The notes under the pieces: model-generated
What the model was told of the DNA's origin: nothing
Database searches by the model: none
Seen by the model: the letters and a program-made list of their open reading frames with translations, nothing else
Shown here: piece by piece, positions 58,425-64,000 of the stretch
Numbering within the stretch: position 1 is the stretch's first letter
How the letters are laid out: every line of letters begins with the position of its first letter
Made by a program: the position numbers and the translations under genes
NCBI RefSeq assembly: GCF_000760735.1
Contig: NZ_JMEX01000008.1
Location: forward strand, 164,845 to 228,844
Source: Rhodococcoides fascians A44A
GTDB lineage: Bacteria > Actinomycetota > Actinomycetes > Mycobacteriales > Mycobacteriaceae
Direction: 5' to 3'
DNA length: 64,000 nt

Positions 58425-59645
58425 GTGACGGACAAGACAGCGCCCGAAGTGAAACCGGGGCGTGATCGCGGCGACCTCATCGGTGTCGGCGGAATCTGGT
58501 TGGCGAAATGGTCGCTGATCCTGGTGTCCGTCTCGGCGGGTGCCTGGGTTCTCGGCTGGCTCATCTCGGCGTTGTGGGTGGTGATCCTGCCGGCTCTGCT
58601 CGCGATCATCGTCGCGACGGTCCTGTGGCCACCGACCAAATGGATGATGCGCGTCGGGCTGCCTCCGGCGTTGTCCGCGACTGCCGCACTCGTCGTGTTC
58701 TTCCTCGTCATCGGCGGCATCATCACGTTGATCGTGCCGTCGGTGGTGGACTCGGCACCCGAACTCGCGGACAAGGCGACCGACGGCGTCGCGCAGGTTC
58801 AGGATTGGCTCAAGGGCCCGCCGGTCAACTTGCAGGACGAGCAGATCGACAACGCCGTGTCGGCGATCACCTCGCGACTGCAGGACAGTGGCACCGCGAT
58901 CGCCTCGGGCGTGTTCACCGGCGTCTCCGCTGCGGGTTCGATTCTCGTCACGCTCGCGTTGGTGCTCGTTCTGTCGTTCTTCTTCGTCAAGGACGGCGTC
59001 CGGTTCATTCCGTGGCTGCACGGAATCGCCGGCGGCCGCGCTGGTCGCCACCTCGCCGAGGTCCTCGCGCGTATGTGGGCGACGCTCGGCGGCTTCATCC
59101 GCACTCAGGCCATCGTGAGTCTGATCGACGCCTTCTTCATCGGCCTCGGCTTGGTCATTCTGGGCGTGCCGCTGGCCCTGGTGCTGGCGACGTTGACGTT
59201 CCTGGGTGGCTTCATCCCGATCGTCGGTGCGTTCGTCGCAGGTGCGTTGGCCGTGTTGGTCGCGCTCGTCGCGAACGGGCCGACTACGGCACTCATCGTG
59301 CTCGTCATCATCATCGCGGTGCAGCAACTGGAAGGTAATGTGCTGCAACCGATTCTGCAGAGCCGCAGCATGAACCTGCATCCCGCGATCGTTCTGTTGG
59401 CGGTCACCGGCGGTGGTTCCGTCTTCGGCATCATCGGCGCGTTCCTGGCTGTCCCCGCAGCAGCCGTGGCAGCTGTGCTGATCCGCTACGTGTCGGAACA
59501 GATCGACAGGCACTCCAACGAATCAGACCGAGTGGAGCTCGAGGAACAGGCTCCGGACACGGAGGATCTCGTCACCGACGAGGACGGTGTCAACAAGGAT
59601 TCCAAGGAGAAGAAACAGAAGGATCAGGACGCCGCGAAGAGCTGA
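58425..59645 (+). CDS. AI-2E family (PerM-like) transporter
   Basis: 406 aa. Eight or so membrane segments with the family core: LPALLAIIVATVLWPPTKWMM, VLVLSFFFVKDGVRFIPWL, IRTQAIVSLIDAFFIGLGLVILGVPLALVLATLTFLGGFIPIVGAFVAGALAVLVAL and VQQLEGNVLQPILQSRSMNLHP. The C-terminal 45 residues are charged and probably disordered. GTG with AAGGA upstream. Most such proteins are uncharacterised exporters; AI-2 transport is not implied. Last 22 bases overlap sbcC. Confidence 0.88.
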   Translation: MTDKTAPEVKPGRDRGDLIGVGGIWLAKWSLILVSVSAGAWVLGWLISALWVVILPALLAIIVATVLWPPTKWMMRVGLPPALSATAALVVFFLVIGGIITLIVPSVVDSAPELADKATDGVAQVQDWLKGPPVNLQDEQIDNAVSAITSRLQDSGTAIASGVFTGVSAAGSILVTLALVLVLSFFFVKDGVRFIPWLHGIAGGRAGRHLAEVLARMWATLGGFIRTQAIVSLIDAFFIGLGLVILGVPLALVLATLTFLGGFIPIVGAFVAGALAVLVALVANGPTTALIVLVIIIAVQQLEGNVLQPILQSRSMNLHPAIVLLAVTGGGSVFGIIGAFLAVPAAAVAAVLIRYVSEQIDRHSNESDRVELEEQAPDTEDLVTDEDGVNKDSKEKKQKDQDAAKS

Positions 59646-62626
59646 AGCCTCGATCCCTCTCGCTCACGAATGACGTGCAGGCGCGTCGGGATGCGTTGAC
59701 GCATCTCGTCGACGTGGCTGACAATGCCCACCACCCGGCCGCCTGCACGTAGTTCGTCCAGAACTCCCATCACCGATTCCAGGGTGTCGGCGTCCAGCGT
59801 GCCGAAGCCCTCGTCGATGAACATGGTGTCCAGGACGACACCGCCGCTCTCCGCTGCGACGACGTCGGCAAGGCCGAGTGCCAATGCCAGCGATGCCAGG
59901 AACGATTCACCCCCGGACAGAGTCTTCGCCGAGCGCACGGCACCGGTGTAGTCGTCGCGGATGTCGAGACCGAGTCCACCACGTCGACCCCGCGATTCTG
60001 CCTCGTCGGAGTGAACGAAATCGTATCGGCCCGAAGACATTCGACGCAGTCTCGCCGACGCGGATTCCGCGACCTCCTCCAACCGCGACGCCAACACGTA
60101 CGACCGGAGGGACATCTTCCGCGAGTTCTGACCGCGGCCGGCCACTACGTCGGCGAGTGCCGCAAGTTCGTCGTGCTTGGTCTGCATGGGCGCAGCACGG
60201 TCGATGGCCGCCCACAAGCCGGCCGTCAACTCCTCCAACTGTTCGGCCCGCCGCTTGCACTCGGCGTGCTCGGCAACGGCAGCATGCAAGCGTACTTGCG
60301 CGTCCTCGACGGCGACCCGCGCCGCCGCGGTGTCGACGGGGTCGAGGTCCGCGACGGCCGCGATCGCGGGTTCGGCGAGCACTTGCTCGGCGTGGGCGCG
60401 GATGTCGTTGGCTTGCGCGAGCTGCTTTTCGATGGACTGCGCCCGCGACGGAGACACCACGGCGGCCGCAGCCTCGCGAGCAGTCGAGAAGCCCGACTCC
60501 GCGATCAGCGCATCCAGCCTTCGAGTCACGTCCTCCATGTCGAGGAGCGCGCGCGAAGCCTCCTCTCGCCGCTCGACGACGACGGACGACAGTGAGATGA
60601 GCTTTTCCAGCCGCTTCACCTCGGCGTCGATTCCCTCCGTCCCGTCGACGGCTGCGGCAATCGTGGCTCTCATCTGCGCCACGTCGTCGGCCATCTGCGC
60701 GGCCCGCGCACTCAATCCTGCTGCCGCGGCCTGCTCGTCGGCTATCACTGCGGCGAGTCTTTGATCCTCGCCGCGCAGGTGCGTCAGCCGTGCGTCCAGG
60801 CTCTCTCGTTGCTCCGCGGCCGTCCGTGCGGATCGGAGCGCTACGGAGACCTTGTCCAGGGAAGCGACCAACTCTGCGCTGTCGCGGTCTCCCGATTGCT
60901 GAACCAGCACGTCTCGGGTCCGCAGCAGCGCAGTGACCTCCGCCGCCTTCTTCTCGGCGATGGTTCCCGCCCGACGCTCGCTGGCTGCGGCGTCCGCCTC
61001 GTCGTCCTTGGTGACGGTCGACTCCTCGGCGCGGGTCGGCGCGGGATGCGACAGTGACCCACACACTCCGCACGGCGCACCGTCGACCAGGCTCGACGCC
61101 AACTCGGCGGCCATTCCGGACAGCCGTTGCTCGCGCAGGTCCAGGGTGTGAGCGCGCGCATCGTTGAACGACGCGACCGCTACGTGATGCGCCTTCTCCG
61201 CAGCAACGAGCCGCTTCCGAGTCTTCGCGAGTTCGATCGCTGCTTCCACGGCGCTCGTGATACGAGACCACTCTGCCTCGAGCGCAGGCACTTCGGCAGC
61301 CGCATGCACGGCCGCGCGCAACGACGATTCGGCCTGAGCGATCTGCTCGGGCAGGACGTTGCGATCGGCGCGGTGAGCGCTCGACTTCTTCTCGACGGCT
61401 GCGTGCTCGGCCAGAAGAGACCGAGCCGATCTGTCCGCTGCGTCGGCCTTGCGCGTCAGCACACGAAGCTCTTCGAAGGCCGCGACCTCCGTCGTCCACT
61501 GCCGTACTGCTGCCGCGACGACGGCCCGGGCCTCGGGCGTGTCCGAGGCGTCGGGCGACCGATCCACCGCCAGGGCGTCGAGCACGACGGTCGATCCTTC
61601 GGTGCGCTCGAACAGCGTTCGGACGGAGTCGAATTCCCGCGTCGCGGCCTCGCTCGCCGAGGTGATACGCGCGCAGTCCGCGGCAAGAGCTGCGATGGGG
61701 CCTGCCGCTGCGGATTGCTCCAGTTCCTTGGCGAGTGCGTCCCTCGCGGACGCGGCGGCGTGGAATTCCGCCAGCTGCTGCCGGGCCAGCTCTCTGCGTG
61801 TCTGCAGTTGCCGAGTTGCGTCCAGTGCCGCCAGTTCTTTGGTTGCCGACTCGGACACCTCACGGGCGAGGGCCAGCGTGCGCGCAGCGTCCACCGATGC
61901 GTGCCGCGCCGATTCGAGAACGTCCCCCGCCCACTCCACCGGCGGTCGATCCAGCTCCTCCGCCACGCCCGATGCCGTGGAAATCTGCCCCAGTAGTTTG
62001 TCCGTTGCAATCCGGCTCGATTCGAGAGCCGCGGCGCTGGTACGACGTTGCTCAGCGAACCATTCCTCGATGTCGCCGAACCGTGCCGTGTCGAACAATC
62101 GCTCGAGCAAGTTGCCGCGCTCGTCGCTGTCCGCCCGGAGGAACCGGGCGAACTCACCCTGGGGAAGCAACACCACTTGGAAGAACTGATCCGCACTCAT
62201 ACCAAGAGCCGCGCCGACGGCGTCGCCGATCTCGTCCAGCCGCGTCAAGTTCTGACTCTTGCCGTCCAGCCACGTCATCGACGCCTTGGCGTTCTGCTTC
62301 GTGGTGCCCGTTCCGCGCTTCTTCGGGCGGTGGAACTCCGGGCTGCGAACGATGCGAATCCGCCTGCCGCCCAACGTCGCTTCCAATGTGACCGTGGGGA
62401 CGGCGCCGATCTCCGCGTGATCGGACAGCAGACGCTTGCCTTCTTTCCTGGCACCGGGCACCGTCCCGTACAGGGCGAACGCAACGGCGTCGAGCACAGT
62501 GGTCTTGCCGGCGCCGGTACGACCGTGCAGCAGAAAAAGCCCGTCTGCTCCGAGAGCGTCGAAATCCACTTTCTCCGTACCGGCGAACGGCCCGAATGCA
62601 GTGATCTCCAGAGAATGCAGCCTCAC
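59624..62626 (-). CDS. sbcC: Exonuclease SbcC (Rad50-like SMC ATPase)
   Basis: 1000 aa. ATPase half of the SbcCD nuclease that removes hairpins and covalent ends during replication and recombination. Walker A LLHGRTGAGKTTVLDAVAFALYG at about 35-57, long coiled coils, zinc hook PCGVCG near residue 519, then signature TLSGGESFLASLALALGLADV and Walker B TMFIDEGFGTLDADTLESVM. GTG start overlaps the sbcD stop (GTGA). The last 22 bases overlap the convergent permease gene. Confidence 0.95.
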   Translation of the reverse strand: MRLHSLEITAFGPFAGTEKVDFDALGADGLFLLHGRTGAGKTTVLDAVAFALYGTVPGARKEGKRLLSDHAEIGAVPTVTLEATLGGRRIRIVRSPEFHRPKKRGTGTTKQNAKASMTWLDGKSQNLTRLDEIGDAVGAALGMSADQFFQVVLLPQGEFARFLRADSDERGNLLERLFDTARFGDIEEWFAEQRRTSAAALESSRIATDKLLGQISTASGVAEELDRPPVEWAGDVLESARHASVDAARTLALAREVSESATKELAALDATRQLQTRRELARQQLAEFHAAASARDALAKELEQSAAAGPIAALAADCARITSASEAATREFDSVRTLFERTEGSTVVLDALAVDRSPDASDTPEARAVVAAAVRQWTTEVAAFEELRVLTRKADAADRSARSLLAEHAAVEKKSSAHRADRNVLPEQIAQAESSLRAAVHAAAEVPALEAEWSRITSAVEAAIELAKTRKRLVAAEKAHHVAVASFNDARAHTLDLREQRLSGMAAELASSLVDGAPCGVCGSLSHPAPTRAEESTVTKDDEADAAASERRAGTIAEKKAAEVTALLRTRDVLVQQSGDRDSAELVASLDKVSVALRSARTAAEQRESLDARLTHLRGEDQRLAAVIADEQAAAAGLSARAAQMADDVAQMRATIAAAVDGTEGIDAEVKRLEKLISLSSVVVERREEASRALLDMEDVTRRLDALIAESGFSTAREAAAAVVSPSRAQSIEKQLAQANDIRAHAEQVLAEPAIAAVADLDPVDTAAARVAVEDAQVRLHAAVAEHAECKRRAEQLEELTAGLWAAIDRAAPMQTKHDELAALADVVAGRGQNSRKMSLRSYVLASRLEEVAESASARLRRMSSGRYDFVHSDEAESRGRRGGLGLDIRDDYTGAVRSAKTLSGGESFLASLALALGLADVVAAESGGVVLDTMFIDEGFGTLDADTLESVMGVLDELRAGGRVVGIVSHVDEMRQRIPTRLHVIREREGSRLQLFAAS

Positions 62627-63819
62627 GCGGACTTCCCGAACAGCTCGTACTGGCCGGTCGCCTCGTCGGCTGTGACCTCGTCTCGCTGAACGCTGGCCAG
62701 GGCGCGTTCGAGCAAGCGGATCTCCGACGCACTGGGCGCGCTGCGCATGTCCGTCACGAACGAGGCCATGATCTCGCTGTCGGTCCGGCCGCGCACGCGG
62801 TCACGGTAGCGAACAGTGGAATCGTCTGCGGGACGCTTCCATTCGAGGTGAATTGCATGGGGAAACCTCGTCTGCAAGGAACGCATCGCGTCGACCGGCC
62901 GTACGGCGTCGGTCAGCACGGCAGAGACGTAATGATCCTCGGCCTCGGTGAAGCGATCGTCGGTGAGCAGTTCCTCGACCGTCCCCTGGACCTGGCTCAG
63001 TCCGCGAACGATGGGAAGGTCCACGCGTTCGACGTCGGCGAGACCCTGAGCGTCGAGATCGAGAATCCAGACGGCCTTGCGGTGGCTGCGCTCGCCGAAC
63101 GAATACGGCAGCGGCGACCCGGAGTAGCGGACCCTGTCCGTCAGAGTCTGCGGAGAATGCAGGTGCCCCAGGGCCACGTAGTCCACACCGTCGAACGCCG
63201 ACGCCGGCGCCGTCTCCACCCCGCCGACGGAGATCGACCGTTCCGAACCGGTTGCTTCCCCGCCGACGACGAACGCGTGCGCCAGTACGACCGACCGCAC
63301 CGCATCACCGCTGCTGCGCCTCTGCTCCAGGTCCGCTGTCACTCGACTCATCGCGGCCTCGAGCACCTCGGCGTGGCTACGTGCGCCCGGGATGTCGAGC
63401 TCGCCGCGGGTGGTCTCCGGCTCGAGATACGGGATGCCGTAGAACGCGACGGGGCCGAACCGGTCCTCGAGCAGCACCGGTGTGCCCACCTCGGACACGC
63501 GGGTCATCAGATGCAACCCGCCTGCAGCGGCGAACGCGGACCCAGCGCCCAGGCGTGCAGGCGAATCGTGGTTGCCCGACGTCGCGACGATGACCGCTCC
63601 CGCGGCACGGATGGCCTCGAGCCCGCGGTTGCACACGAGCACAGCGTCGGCGCTGGGCACCGCCCTGTCGTAGATGTCGCCCGGTACGACGACGACGTCC
63701 ACCGCGCGCTCGGCAACCAGATCTGCAATGGCGCTCAACGCAGCAGCCTGGTCGGCAAGCAGATCGGTGCCGTGAAACGTGCGGCCTATGTGCCAGTCCG
63801 ACGTGTGCAGGATCCTCAT
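62623..63819 (-). CDS. sbcD: Exonuclease SbcD (Mre11-like)
   Basis: 398 aa. Mn-dependent nuclease subunit: MRILHTSDWHIGRTFHG, VVVPGDIYDRAVPS, SGNHDSPARLG, FVVGGEATGSERSI and VDYVALGHLHSPQTL, the five phosphoesterase motifs. The start at ATG 63817-63819 begins with the family N-terminus; the frame extends to 63840 without further evidence. The upstream 181 bases contain only the tandem repeat below and no clear promoter. Confidence 0.95.
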   Translation of the reverse strand: MRILHTSDWHIGRTFHGTDLLADQAAALSAIADLVAERAVDVVVVPGDIYDRAVPSADAVLVCNRGLEAIRAAGAVIVATSGNHDSPARLGAGSAFAAAGGLHLMTRVSEVGTPVLLEDRFGPVAFYGIPYLEPETTRGELDIPGARSHAEVLEAAMSRVTADLEQRRSSGDAVRSVVLAHAFVVGGEATGSERSISVGGVETAPASAFDGVDYVALGHLHSPQTLTDRVRYSGSPLPYSFGERSHRKAVWILDLDAQGLADVERVDLPIVRGLSQVQGTVEELLTDDRFTEAEDHYVSAVLTDAVRPVDAMRSLQTRFPHAIHLEWKRPADDSTVRYRDRVRGRTDSEIMASFVTDMRSAPSASEIRLLERALASVQRDEVTADEATGQYELFGKSA

Positions 63820-63875
63820 GGAACAAGACGCTAACTTCACCTACCGACAAACTCCGTGACGTGGCGCGGCCTGTC

Positions 63876-64000
63876 GGCGGGAGTGGAGCCTGCGGAACGA
63901 CCCGGGGGGCGGGAGTGGAGCCTGCGGAACAACCCGGGGGGCGGGAGTGGAGCCTGCGGAACGACCCGGGGGGCGGGGGTGGAGCCTGCGGAACGGCGGG
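63876..64000 (+). repeat. EPAE-type tandem repeat, locus 3 (32-bp period, at least 4 units, cut by window end)
   Basis: Units with the core GGAGCCTGCGGA recur at 32-bp spacing (boxes start at 63884, 63916, 63948 and 63980), each followed by AAC(G/A)A(C)CCGGGG. The stop TGA of the other loci is ACGA or ACAA here, so no gene is ended. The array lies upstream of sbcD, which runs the other way, so it is not a gene terminus inside this window; the neighbour beyond base 64000 decides its context. Confidence 0.88.

Overview
The window looks like a chromosomal core segment from Rhodococcus or a close relative in the Mycobacteriales. It is GC-rich, and almost every gene has G or C in third codon positions. 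The gene set is diagnostic: mycothiol (mshB), coenzyme F420 (fbiC), phosphatidylinositol mannosides (pimE, lpqW), a mycolyltransferase-type esterase, and the succinylase route to diaminopimelate (dapD, dapE, dapC). From memory of the M. tuberculosis map, many genes keep the order of the Rv1112-Rv1206 block: ychF, Rv1157c-like, pimE, phhB, mutT2, typA, lpqW, mshB, Rv1171-like, fbiC, fdxC, dapC, fadD36, dapD, dapE, LOG, fadD6. I saw no rRNA, tRNA, insertion sequence, prophage or CRISPR array. No gap between genes exceeds 300 bases.

Layout. 1-4.6 kb: minus-strand genes for FadD6, two LOG-family proteins, DapE and a secreted beta-propeller. 4.7-7.9 kb: dapD, a MinD-like ATPase without the Walker lysine, and a CYP102-like P450 heme domain. 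7.9-11.7 kb: a tightly overlapping minus-strand unit made of a MerR/sliding-clamp-like fusion, a cysteine-rich leader peptide, OsmC, MetY, a CoA-binding protein and a type II lumazine synthase. 11.8-16.1 kb: a CHAP protein, FadD36, an acidic hypothetical, and a MerR/SulP pair with a perfect 26-bp operator. 16.1-21 kb: dapC, fdxC, a hypothetical and fbiC. 21.2-24.4 kb: two PH-domain membrane proteins, a family 5 uracil-DNA glycosylase, a small membrane protein and an unlisted 52-aa ORF. 24.5-29.1 kb: mshB, lpqW, typA. 29.3-31.4 kb: a Cys-rich small protein, mutT2, phhB, pimE.

31.6-36.2 kb holds two paralogous secreted proteins flanking an MFS exporter, a Tat-exported DUF1906 protein and TerD. 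36.3-43.4 kb holds a WS/DGAT-like acyltransferase, a LysB/cutinase-like hydrolase, SRPBCC and VOC proteins, a mycolyltransferase-like esterase, an amylosucrase and an SDR. 43.4-48.6 kb holds an AraC regulator, a winged-helix AlkZ-like protein, a GT2/pyruvyl-transferase pair and a lipoprotein carboxylesterase. 48.6-53.6 kb: ychF, the Entner-Doudoroff pair edd-eda and a divergent ROK repressor with a candidate operator. 53.7-58.4 kb: cstA with its small partner, then alkA(Ada)-ogt. 58.4-63.8 kb: an AI-2E-type permease and sbcC-sbcD.

The observations most worth a second look are these. (1) A dispersed tandem repeat with core GGAGCCTGCGGA occurs at three loci; at two it supplies the last codons and the stop of unrelated genes, giving both proteins the C-terminus EPAE. 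(2) A sulfur-type leader peptide sits inside the MerR-clamp/OsmC/MetY unit. (3) A 13-bp perfect hairpin encloses a start codon. (4) There are sharp operators for MerR, ROK and CRP-like regulators.
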